Below are positions 5,854-12,092 of a stretch of 13,348 bases of DNA, in pieces (position 1 is the first letter of the stretch; the number at the start of each line of letters is the position of its first letter). Position numbers and translations under genes: made by a program. Location of the stretch: positions 1-13,348 of the forward strand of contig DHJP01000165.1 in assembly GCA_002404395.1 (NCBI GenBank). The letters run 5' to 3'. The notes below the pieces were generated by a model. That model was given only the letters and a program-made list of their open reading frames with translations. It was not told where the DNA came from and did not search any database. This stretch comes from Clostridiales bacterium UBA4717. Its GTDB lineage: Bacteria > Bacillota > Clostridia > Oscillospirales > CAG-272.

Positions 5854-7575
5854 TTATTCTTTGACATCGGTCCCCTCGCGGCAGCTGTTAAGATATTTCC
5901 TGTAATCCTTCGGGGTCATTCCGGTTTCTTCCCTGAATACACGCGCAAAATACGCCGCGCTTCCGAAGCCGCACTTATCACTTATTACACTGACCGACAA
6001 TGAAGTAGATTTAAGTAACTGCTTTGCCGCCGAAATGCGGCAAGAAAGTACATATCTGATAACCGATATTCCCGTTTCTTTTTTAAAAAAGTGACAGAGG
6101 TAATAGCGACTCAAATAAAAATCGCTTGCAATTTTATCTATAGTCCAATTCTCGCTCGGCGCCTTATGAATTGCGTCGATTATTCTCAAGGCAAGTCCGT
6201 GCGCACTTTCACACTCGTCCTCATCACCATAATTTGCAGTCAAAAGTCCAACAAGCAGTTTGATTTTTTCGGATTTTTCATCCGGCTCAAGATCTGCGGC
6301 ATGAAGCAACAATTCGGAAACCGTTTTGTCGATCAAACCGGAAGCTTCATAGTCCATTTTGGCGCATCTTGAAGAACCGCAGACCTTGAATATTTCCGAT
6401 ACTATATCGTCACCCGACTCAAACGCCGCAAGCTTGCTTACAAGGCGCGGAAGTGCCCGCTCACGTTCCTCCTTATAAAGATCGGATCCTGAATAGTTGC
6501 AATCGCAAAGCCTGTTGACTGTCATGCAAAGTCGGCTTTCGGAATCAACAAGTTCACCGGCAAATATGTCCGCCTCGGTGATTTTAGCCAGATATATTGC
6601 CCGCTCGTGACCCTTTACCTCTTTAAGCGAGGTCGCCTCGGAACCTCTGTCGCGATCATAGATCACGTATATACGTCCCTCTCGGTCAACCGTGCAGTCG
6701 GGATACGAGATCTGATCCCGCGAATCAATCAACAGCCCCTTTGAAAAAGTCTTGCCGCCGTCGGTCGATATCTGCGCCGTCAGATGATCGCGCGCTTTAA
6801 AATCCACGTGGTTAATCAGTAATATATTGCCGTTTGGCAGACGCCTTATATGAAAGCGCGAACACGGTCCTTTGATCCCGCTGTCCCTGCCACTCGTCCA
6901 AGTCGCTCCGCCGTCATATGAAAAGCTCTCGCCTATTCCGTAAAAGGTGCGCACATACATATGCAGTGAGCCGTCGTCCTCTTCCACTACCATATGCTCG
7001 TCAAAAGAGCGCTCTGGAACATCGGCTCCGCCGAGCCTTACAAAGCTTTTTCCGTTGTCCGAGCTCCGATATACGTATGAACGTCTTTCGCTCTCGGGCG
7101 AACCGCTGTCCCAGAACCTGACCTTCCAATCGGCAACCGGGAAAAGCCATTCACCGGTGGAAATCACAGTAGGCTTGTTCATCATCACGTTATGGGCGAT
7201 CTCACGCGGCTTTGACCATACAAGCTCCTCTGCGTCAGGGTCATCGCATACCGAAGCCCAAAGCCCGTTCTGCGGAGCGCGCGCCCAGGTGAACCACAGG
7301 CGCGACTGCGGATCTATCCACAATACCGGGTCAAAGCACCTGAAATCTTCTCCGTCATACGCCACCGCCACAGGCTCGCTCCAAGTGTTGCCGTCATCAT
7401 CGCTTCTGATAACACAGCAAAAATTTCCGCAGGTCTCGGTTGTGGCACCGCTGTAAAAGGTTGCAAAAAGTCTGCCGCCGACGGTTTTTTCGATTCCGGG
7501 TATGCCTTGCCATACCCGACGGTCCGAATAAAAATTCCTCAATTCTTTTTCATCCGTAATAAGCAAATCCTTCAC
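5854..7575 (-). CDS. Sialidase-fold (BNR / Asp-box) domain fused to an AraC-family DNA-binding domain
   Basis: 573 residues in one uninterrupted frame. Residues 1-345 form a complete six-bladed sialidase-like domain: GIPGIEKT (24-31), FDPVLWIDP (81-89), four Asp boxes (SDDDGNTW 58-65, SSDNGKSF 171-178, SYDGGATW 219-226, STDGGKTF 270-277) and the closing SYPDCTVDREGRIYVIYDRDR (290-310). Classical sialidases have RIP where this has GIP, so sialic-acid cleavage is doubtful. Residues 346-460 are a linker with CDC (357-359) and CGSSRC (399-404). Residues 462-563 are an AraC double helix-turn-helix, with NWTIDKIASDFYLSRYYLCHFFKKE and the closing GFGSAAYFARVFREETGMTPKDYR. No signal peptide, hence a cytoplasmic regulator with an enzyme-derived sensor (inference). 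The start is GTG at 7575; TTG at 7566 with GGGGGTG six bases upstream is equally plausible. The GH172 gene lies downstream. Confidence 0.88.
   Translation of the reverse strand: MKDLLITDEKELRNFYSDRRVWQGIPGIEKTVGGRLFATFYSGATTETCGNFCCVIRSDDDGNTWSEPVAVAYDGEDFRCFDPVLWIDPQSRLWFTWARAPQNGLWASVCDDPDAEELVWSKPREIAHNVMMNKPTVISTGEWLFPVADWKVRFWDSGSPESERRSYVYRSSDNGKSFVRLGGADVPERSFDEHMVVEEDDGSLHMYVRTFYGIGESFSYDGGATWTSGRDSGIKGPCSRFHIRRLPNGNILLINHVDFKARDHLTAQISTDGGKTFSKGLLIDSRDQISYPDCTVDREGRIYVIYDRDRGSEATSLKEVKGHERAIYLAKITEADIFAGELVDSESRLCMTVNRLCDCNYSGSDLYKEERERALPRLVSKLAAFESGDDIVSEIFKVCGSSRCAKMDYEASGLIDKTVSELLLHAADLEPDEKSEKIKLLVGLLTANYGDEDECESAHGLALRIIDAIHKAPSENWTIDKIASDFYLSRYYLCHFFKKETGISVIRYVLSCRISAAKQLLKSTSLSVSVISDKCGFGSAAYFARVFREETGMTPKDYRKYLNSCREGTDVKE
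7557..7569. repeat. 13-bp direct repeat TAATAAGCAAATC, copy 1
   Basis: An exact 13-bp copy inside the first codons of the fusion gene. The second copy is 76 bp away at 7633-7645, on the other side of the promoter. The shorter core ATAAGCAA also occurs at 5784-5791 on the -10 of the GH172 promoter. Confidence 0.6.
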
Positions 7576-7589
7576 CCCCGATTGTCAGA

Positions 7590-7618
7590 ATTATATCAAA
7601 ATCGCAATATCAAAGCAA
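7590..7618 (-). promoter_or_regulatory. Probable promoter of the sialidase-AraC fusion gene
   Basis: On the minus strand a perfect -10 TATAAT (7595-7590) with TG before it (TGATATAAT) and, 17 bp upstream, a poor -35 TTGCTT (7618-7613). The poor -35 lies in a palindrome and in repeat copies, as expected for a regulated promoter. The start site is predicted near 7583, leaving under 20 nt before the coding region and favouring the TTG start at 7566. Confidence 0.6.
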
Positions 7619-7633
7619 TAAAAATATTGCTTT
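7612..7633. promoter_or_regulatory. Palindromic candidate operator over the -35 of the fusion gene
   Basis: AAAGCAATA (7612-7620) and TATTGCTTT (7625-7633) form a perfect 9-bp inverted repeat with AAAA between. It overlaps the -35 of the fusion gene. The left half continues as AAGCAATAAA, which reappears at the GH172 promoter (5786-5795). It is a candidate binding site for the AraC-type fusion protein; AraC-family sites are more often direct repeats, and TTGCTT also occurs as direct copies here. Confidence 0.5.
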
Positions 7634-7645
7634 AATAAGCAAATC
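7633..7645. repeat. 13-bp direct repeat TAATAAGCAAATC, copy 2
   Basis: The upstream copy, 15 bp beyond the -35 of the fusion gene. Its TTGCTT core (minus strand) lies 24 bp from the TTGCTT at the -35, a spacing of a little over two helical turns, which could suit the two halves of an AraC-type site. Confidence 0.6.
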
Positions 7646-7682
7646 ACTCCGAGTGCAGGCTGTCTGTCCGCATCGGAGTGAT
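7643..7682 (-). terminator. Hairpin, possible terminator of the ackA operon
   Basis: ATCACTCCGA (7643-7652) and TCGGAGTGAT (7673-7682) pair perfectly; inside, TGC/GCA and GG/CC extend the stem with single-base bulges. On the minus strand it is followed by TTTGCTTATT, a poor T tract, so termination may be weak. It is the only strong hairpin between operon B and the fusion gene. Confidence 0.45.
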
Positions 7683-7882
7683 AGTTTTAAAGCTCAATTA
7701 TAACAGCTCAAATACAGCACAACTCTAAGTAATCCGTATTTAAAGCGCTGTATACCTTAAGTAAACTGCCGGATTTCACACCGGAATTTTCCGAAAACAA
7801 TTTCCCGTCACATTTTCGCCGGCGTTGCCTACACGAAAAGACACGCTTGCTTTTTGTCGGCTGCACCGCATGAGAATCACCG
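7683..7882. other. Non-coding structured stretch between operon B and the fusion gene
   Basis: No credible reading frame. Read on the minus strand it can fold: CGAAAA/TTTTCG (around 7818 and 7794), CCGG/CCGG around TGTGAAAT (7784-7769), and ATACAGCGC/GTGCTGTAT (7753-7745 and 7720-7712) with a G·U pair that only the minus RNA allows. GGGAA (7806-7802) followed by CCGGTGTGAAATCCGG recalls the core of cobalamin riboswitches, but the later conserved parts (CCCGCAACTG and the GCCACTG box) are missing. It may be a 3' UTR, a small RNA or a decayed leader. Confidence 0.4.
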
Positions 7883-8161
7883 TCAAAGATATCTCTGCTC
7901 GTCCTTTTTCTTATAAAGCATAGTCACAAACACGAGCGCGCCCACAACTACGGGGACCGTAAGCAATATAAATATCGCACGTGAACGACTGCTCGGTGCA
8001 GTATCGGTCTCATCCTGCGTCGATTCGGCTTCGGTCGTTTCATTCACCGTTTCATTGTATTTTGCTTCGTCAGAATCGGCAGCTGCAGTCAACATCAGAC
8101 AAGGAAGCGCGGACGTAACAAGGATCAGCAAAAGCAATATGAGTGAAATGCCTCGCTTCAT
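7883..8161 (-). CDS. Small membrane-anchored protein with a Thr/Glu-rich exposed segment (unknown)
   Basis: 92 residues, no family recognised. A signal-peptide-like N-terminus (MKRG then a Leu/Ile-rich core to about residue 25, with a possible cleavage site near LTAAADS) leads to an acidic segment of Glu, Thr, Asp and Ser (about 29-58). Then come a membrane helix (about 62-83) and a short charged tail, YKKKDEQRYL. This layout predicts an exposed flexible segment with the C-terminus in the cytoplasm. The ATG overlaps the ackA stop as ATGA (8161-8158), so translation is probably coupled to ackA. There is no LPXTG motif. It could be a surface stalk or a small accessory of a membrane complex; nothing in the sequence decides. 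Confidence 0.7.
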   Translation of the reverse strand: MKRGISLILLLLILVTSALPCLMLTAAADSDEAKYNETVNETTEAESTQDETDTAPSSRSRAIFILLTVPVVVGALVFVTMLYKKKDEQRYL

Positions 8162-9369
8162 GAGTGAAGTCCTCTGACAATGCGCTCGGTATCGCCCGCG
8201 ATTACAAGTTCCTCATTAGTCGGGATGACCCATACCTGCGTGCGCGAATCATCAGCAGAGATCCGCACGTTATCGCCCTGAAGCTTCGTGCGTGCGTTTA
8301 TTTCTTCGTCAAGCTTTATACCGTAAAACTCCATGTCGGTGCAGACCTTGCTACGTATCTCATCACGGTTCTCACCGATCCCGGCAGTAAATACCACTGC
8401 GTCAAGTCCGTTCATTGCCGCCGCATATCCGCCGATCAGCTTCTTGATCTGATAGCACAGAATATCAATAGCACGCTTAGCGTCGGCATTTCCGTCTGCT
8501 ACCTTTTCGCCGAGATTTCTGCAATCGCTCGAAATTCCCGAAACGCCAAGCAGACCGCACTGCTTGTTCAAGAAATTGTTCATCTGCTCAGGCGTCATGC
8601 CTTCCTTTTCCATTACAAACGGTACGATCGCCGGGTCGATTGAGCCGCATCTCGTGCCCATTATCACGCCGTCAAGCGGCGTGAAGCCCATGCTCGTGTC
8701 GATGACCTTACCTCCCTTGACCGCCGATACCGACGAGCCGTTGCCTATGTGGCAGGTCACGATCTTTGTTTCTTCTGCCGGCTTCCCGAGCAATTTTATC
8801 ATTTCTCCCGACACGTATCTGTGCGATGTGCCGTGGAAACCGTATCTTCTGATATGATATTTCTCGCACATTTCCTTGGGAAGCGGATATGTATACGCTT
8901 CCGGCGGCATTGTCGAATGGAACGCCGTATCTATTACCAACACCTGTGGCTTCCCGGGCATTGCCTCCATGCACCCTTCTATTCCCATCAGGTGCGCCGC
9001 AGTATGAAGCGGGGCGATATCAAGGCAGGCTTTCAGCTTTTCTATCACCTCGTCATCCACAAGCACGCTTTCCTTCAAAAACGCTCCCCCGTGCACGATC
9101 CGGTGTCCTACCGCTTCGATCTCGCTCATGTCCTTGATGCATCCGTGATCTTTTGAACACAATGTTTTCACGAGCACGCGTATCGCATCGGTGTGATTTT
9201 TCATGTCCACCTTCAGCTCAAACGGAGCCTTCCCGGGAACCTTATGAGTCAGCAAACCGTCGATCCCGATACGATCGCAGTTGCCTTTTGCAAGCACATT
9301 TTTGCTCTCGGTATCAAAAAGCTGATATTTGAGCGATGAACTTCCCGCATTTACTACAAGTACTTTCAT
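8158..9369 (-). CDS. ackA: Acetate kinase
   Basis: 403 residues, the family's usual length. It interconverts acetate + ATP and acetyl phosphate + ADP in the cytoplasm, making ATP in fermentation. Visible motifs: VVNAGSSSLK with Asn7, GHRIVHGG with Arg90, DTAFH with Asp147, GFHGTSHRYV with His179, HIGNGSS (207-213), GTRCGSIDP with Arg240, FTAGIGEN, and IPTNEE near the C-terminus. All key catalytic and nucleotide-binding residues of the ASKHA-fold enzyme are present. The start at 9369 (MKVLVV) is chosen over an in-frame ATG 48 bp upstream because AAAGGAAA lies about 8 nt before it and homologues begin here. It follows alr by 56 bp; the usual partner pta is not in the window. A small membrane protein gene overlaps its stop. 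Confidence 0.97.
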   Translation of the reverse strand: MKVLVVNAGSSSLKYQLFDTESKNVLAKGNCDRIGIDGLLTHKVPGKAPFELKVDMKNHTDAIRVLVKTLCSKDHGCIKDMSEIEAVGHRIVHGGAFLKESVLVDDEVIEKLKACLDIAPLHTAAHLMGIEGCMEAMPGKPQVLVIDTAFHSTMPPEAYTYPLPKEMCEKYHIRRYGFHGTSHRYVSGEMIKLLGKPAEETKIVTCHIGNGSSVSAVKGGKVIDTSMGFTPLDGVIMGTRCGSIDPAIVPFVMEKEGMTPEQMNNFLNKQCGLLGVSGISSDCRNLGEKVADGNADAKRAIDILCYQIKKLIGGYAAAMNGLDAVVFTAGIGENRDEIRSKVCTDMEFYGIKLDEEINARTKLQGDNVRISADDSRTQVWVIPTNEELVIAGDTERIVRGLHS

Positions 9370-9425
9370 TTTAATTTTCCTTTCGCACCATATAGACGCC
9401 AATAAATCAACCGGCAATTTTCATA

Positions 9426-10616
9426 TCAGGACTCAACACATACCCTAGGCACACGCTTGCCGACCAGACAAAGCACTTCGTAGCCTATCGTGCCGGCACA
9501 CCGCGCAAGCGCTTCAACCTCTTCCGGAGAATCAAAAATCGTCACTTCGTCACCGTAATCGGCATCGGTATCGGTAATGTCTATCATGCATTGATCCATG
9601 CATATCCGACCGATAATCGGTACACGGTTGCCTCGCACCTTGAGCGATGCGCTCTTGTAGGCGCGTATAAATCCGTCGGCATAACCGATCGGGATCGTTG
9701 CGATACGCATTTTTTCAGGTGCGGTAAATTCCGCACCGTAGCTTACCGTATCTCCGGCTTCAAGTTCGTGAATATGTGCAATGCAGGACTTCAGACGCAT
9801 GACCGATTCAAGCTTCAGTTCCGAAAATTCATCGGAAGGCATGAGACCGTAGAGAATTATCCCCGGTCTTACTGCGTCATATATATCGCCCATATCACGG
9901 ATCGCGGCGGCACTGTTGCATATGTGCCGCGTTTTAAAAGCTATGCCCTCAGCTGCAAGCTTTGAAAGCATTTCGGAAAAACGCGCGTTCTGAATCTCGG
10001 TAAGTCCGCTTTCCGCTTCGTCCGCACAGGCATAGTGCGAGAATATGCCCTCCGCCTTCAAATGTCCGAGCGCAAGCGCCTCCTTGATTTCTCCGACGCT
10101 TTCATCAACGTGCTTTGCGGAAAAACCGAGTCGGTTCATACCGGTATCAAGCTTGACATGTATACGTATATCCACGCCGAGCGCGGCGGCGGAATCATTA
10201 AGCTTTTTTGCATAATCAAGCGAGAAAACCGTCTGTATCAGATCGTATTTTGCAAGCAGATCGGCGTCGGTCTCCTGAGAAAACCCAAGTATCAGAATAT
10301 CGACTTTTTCTGATATCCGATTATCGGCAAGCGCGCCGCGAAGCTCAAGCGCCTCGGGGATCGATGAAACAGCAAAGCATCTGGCTCCGCACTCGATCAG
10401 CGCAAGCATTACCCGCACCGCCCCATGACCGTAAGCGTCCGCCTTTATCACGGGAATTATTCCAGCGTCAGGCTTACGTGCTCTGACGGTCTGCGCAATT
10501 TTTATATAATTTCGTTTCAGTGCCCCGAGATCTATCTCCGCAAAAACCTTAAATCTGCGGCCGTGCAGATCATGTTCGAGTATTCCCGTGATTTCACTTT
10601 CCATTATCAAACTCAT
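9426..10616 (-). CDS. alr: Alanine racemase (PLP fold-type III)
   Basis: 396 residues. It converts L- to D-alanine for peptidoglycan in the cytoplasm, as a PLP-dependent dimer. The domain begins at VFAEIDLGALKRNY (24-37). The PLP lysine is Lys58 in PVIKADAYGHG, the catalytic tyrosine Tyr293 in TVSYGAEF, and GRICMDQCMIDIT (336-348) is the substrate and dimer-contact strand. VKLDTGMNRLGF (154-165) is also typical. The N-terminus carries about 20 extra residues. The ATG at 10616 and the ATG at 10604 are both possible; neither has a clean ribosome site (GGCGGG touches the first, GGGATGAG precedes the second). It is third in operon B, 43 bp after the lipoprotein gene. Confidence 0.96.
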   Translation of the reverse strand: MSLIMESEITGILEHDLHGRRFKVFAEIDLGALKRNYIKIAQTVRARKPDAGIIPVIKADAYGHGAVRVMLALIECGARCFAVSSIPEALELRGALADNRISEKVDILILGFSQETDADLLAKYDLIQTVFSLDYAKKLNDSAAALGVDIRIHVKLDTGMNRLGFSAKHVDESVGEIKEALALGHLKAEGIFSHYACADEAESGLTEIQNARFSEMLSKLAAEGIAFKTRHICNSAAAIRDMGDIYDAVRPGIILYGLMPSDEFSELKLESVMRLKSCIAHIHELEAGDTVSYGAEFTAPEKMRIATIPIGYADGFIRAYKSASLKVRGNRVPIIGRICMDQCMIDITDTDADYGDEVTIFDSPEEVEALARCAGTIGYEVLCLVGKRVPRVCVES

Positions 10617-10659
10617 CCCGCCGCTTAAAACGGCAAATCATAATATCATTCATGTCCGC

Positions 10660-11238
10660 TCAGATCTCCGAACGCGGCGCTCCGCTGCCGAAAAACACAT
10701 CGTATTCCGCGTCTGCCGCAATGATCTTCATTCTTAACGGCGCATAGCTTTCACCGTCAAGCGCGATCTCATATATCGCGTCATTTTCAAAGCGTGCCGT
10801 GTATGTATTGCTTTCCTTATCGGAAACTACACCCGAAAAATCGCTCTCGTCAAGGGCAAACGCGCCGAAAAGCGCATACATTGCAGGCGATTCTTTCGGG
10901 TCAAGCGCGAACTCATATTCGCCGCTTTTCATACTGATATTCCCGCCTGACATCAAAAATTCAATTCCGTCAAGCACTCCGTCGCAAAGCTTTGCGCGAC
11001 AGTTGCGCGCTCCGCCGTTTGCAGGCTCGGCTTCCAGCGACAGCCGCATAGGATACTTGTATCCTCCGAAAGCAAGCTCAACGTCATACTCCGGCGCACC
11101 CGAGCTGAACGATAAAAGCTTGCTCACATCGGCCTTTGAGCCGCAGGCACAGAGCGATACGGCAATTATGACGGCGAGCACCGCCGTCATAAGCAGTTTT
11201 TTTATCAGACGTCCGATTAAGATCCCGCTTATTTTCAT
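10660..11238 (-). CDS. Predicted lipoprotein preceding alanine racemase
   Basis: 192 residues. A lipoprotein signal peptide is clear: Arg/Lys-rich start, hydrophobic core (about 15-29) and lipobox LCAC with Cys32 as the acylated residue. The mature part is about 160 residues, rich in beta-type sequence and acidic residues, with no recognised domain. GGAGGG lies 6 nt before the ATG. The start may be later at Met17, but the first ATG has the ribosome site. In Bacillus a LolA-like lipoprotein gene (ydcC) also directly precedes alr; the shared position and the sequence style suggest a similar role, but homology is not established. It is probably anchored to the outer face of the membrane. A 10-bp inverted repeat stands immediately upstream. 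Confidence 0.8.
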   Translation of the reverse strand: MKISGILIGRLIKKLLMTAVLAVIIAVSLCACGSKADVSKLLSFSSGAPEYDVELAFGGYKYPMRLSLEAEPANGGARNCRAKLCDGVLDGIEFLMSGGNISMKSGEYEFALDPKESPAMYALFGAFALDESDFSGVVSDKESNTYTARFENDAIYEIALDGESYAPLRMKIIAADAEYDVFFGSGAPRSEI

Positions 11239-11248
11239 GACACCCTCC

Positions 11249-11279
11249 GAAGTAAAATATGTTTAATACATTTTACTTC
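11249..11279. promoter_or_regulatory. 10-bp perfect inverted repeat before the lipoprotein gene
   Basis: GAAGTAAAAT (11249-11258) and ATTTTACTTC (11270-11279) are perfect inverted repeats with 11 bp between. The near arm abuts the Shine-Dalgarno GGAGGG of the lipoprotein gene. It lacks a T tract and the stem is AT-rich, so a protein operator or mRNA-stability hairpin is likelier than a terminator. No convincing promoter is seen next to it. Confidence 0.5.
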
Positions 11280-11311
11280 ACAGACTGCCGCATTATGCCG
11301 CAAAAATCAAA

Positions 11312-11854
11312 TCAGTATCTGAGCGACGGCGATTCCACGGTTGCCGAAGAATTATAAAACTTAGCAAGTTTTACCGTCTTGGCGGTCGCTTCAAAAAACA
11401 CCGCCGACATTGCGCCGCTTTTTTCGTTCTTGAACAGACCGAAATAAATATCCGGAGAGCTCATGGAAGAAACAAAATAAAACTTATTTTCAGCCGCATC
11501 CGCAGAAGCCTTGTTTTTTTCATCATAAGGCGCAATCAGACTCATATCCTGCATACGTACCTTGAGACAGTCTTTACGCGATTTCCGTCCGTATATTTTC
11601 GAAAAGGTCATCTCTCCCTTGACGATCTGATATTCATACTCAATTTGAGTATACCGCCAGGTAAAAAACACGAGTATCGCCGTAAACAGCACGGCGAAGC
11701 AGCCGAGCACATACAGCTTGAATCTTGCAAGCACCGCAAAAAAGACTATCGGAAAAAGTATGTACCCGATAATCAAGAGAAAACGTCTCAGCTTCAGGCG
11801 TCCTTCGTTTTTAGCTTCGACCGAATATTCAAAATAGTTGGCAAATTCATTCAT
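11312..11854 (-). CDS. Two-TM membrane protein with a cytoplasmic domain (resembles clostridial DUF6106)
   Basis: 180 residues. Two membrane helices (about 25-43 and 47-67) form a hairpin, followed by a soluble region of about 110 residues beginning IEYEYQIVKGEMTFSKIYGRKSRK. The EYEY...KGE...KIYGRK...APYDEK pattern recalls DUF6106 proteins of Clostridia from memory; that call is tentative, and no function is known. The positively charged segment between the helices and the domain suggests the domain is cytoplasmic. GGAGG lies about 10 nt before the ATG at 11854, slightly long; ATGAAT gives the only sensible start. It is the first gene of operon B, behind its own promoter. The lipoprotein gene follows 73 bp later. 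Confidence 0.72.
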   Translation of the reverse strand: MNEFANYFEYSVEAKNEGRLKLRRFLLIIGYILFPIVFFAVLARFKLYVLGCFAVLFTAILVFFTWRYTQIEYEYQIVKGEMTFSKIYGRKSRKDCLKVRMQDMSLIAPYDEKNKASADAAENKFYFVSSMSSPDIYFGLFKNEKSGAMSAVFFEATAKTVKLAKFYNSSATVESPSLRY

Positions 11855-11922
11855 GAATTTTCATCCTCCGCATACTGCCTCCGACAATTTTTCATTTTTC
11901 GCATATCGAAGCAATATAAAAC

Positions 11923-11951
11923 AGTATATCACAATACAGAGCAAAGTTCAA
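11923..11951 (-). promoter_or_regulatory. Sigma-A promoter of operon B
   Basis: On the minus strand -35 TTGAAC (11951-11946), a 17-bp spacer and -10 TATACT (11928-11923) preceded by TGA (extended -10). The sequence TGTGATATACT is identical around the -10 of the infC promoter. The start site is predicted near 11916, about 60 nt before the two-TM protein gene. It could drive the whole unit down to the 92-residue gene. Confidence 0.78.
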
Positions 11952-12030
11952 GTGCTTTTTCACATTTACACCCAGATACCTACGCGAAAACAAATTACAG
12001 CGCAAAATATCGAAAAATCCTGCCGCGCTA

Positions 12031-12059
12031 TTGCAATTTGCGACAAAATAGTGTAATAT
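12031..12059 (+). promoter_or_regulatory. Probable promoter of the ACT-domain / UPF0210 pair
   Basis: TTGCAA (12031-12036), a 17-bp spacer and TAATAT (12054-12059). Both boxes match the consensus at four of six positions, so this is weaker than the other promoters in the window. The start site is predicted near 12066; AAGGAAG then lies about 9 nt before the ATG at 12093. Confidence 0.5.
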
Positions 12060-12092
12060 TATCTTTATGAAGACGAAAGGAAGATAACAGCA

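Noticed and set aside
5854-7575. A secreted catalytic sialidase (GH33)
   Set aside because: There is no signal peptide, the RIP arginine position reads GIP, and the protein carries an AraC DNA-binding domain; a regulator is more likely than an exported sialidase.
7769-7806. A functional cobalamin riboswitch
   Set aside because: Only the GGGAA and GGTG...ATCC parts are recognisable, spacing is off, and the CCCGCAACTG and GCCACTG elements are absent, so it is kept only as a low-confidence resemblance.
9370-9417. ATG at 9417 as the ackA start, adding 16 residues
   Set aside because: Acetate kinases begin at the MKVLVVNAGS-type sequence, and the ribosome site lies before 9369.
11287-11300. TGCCGCATTATGCCGCA repeat before the lipoprotein gene region
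   Set aside because: A short direct repeat of seven bases with no further copies nearby; it is within what chance allows.
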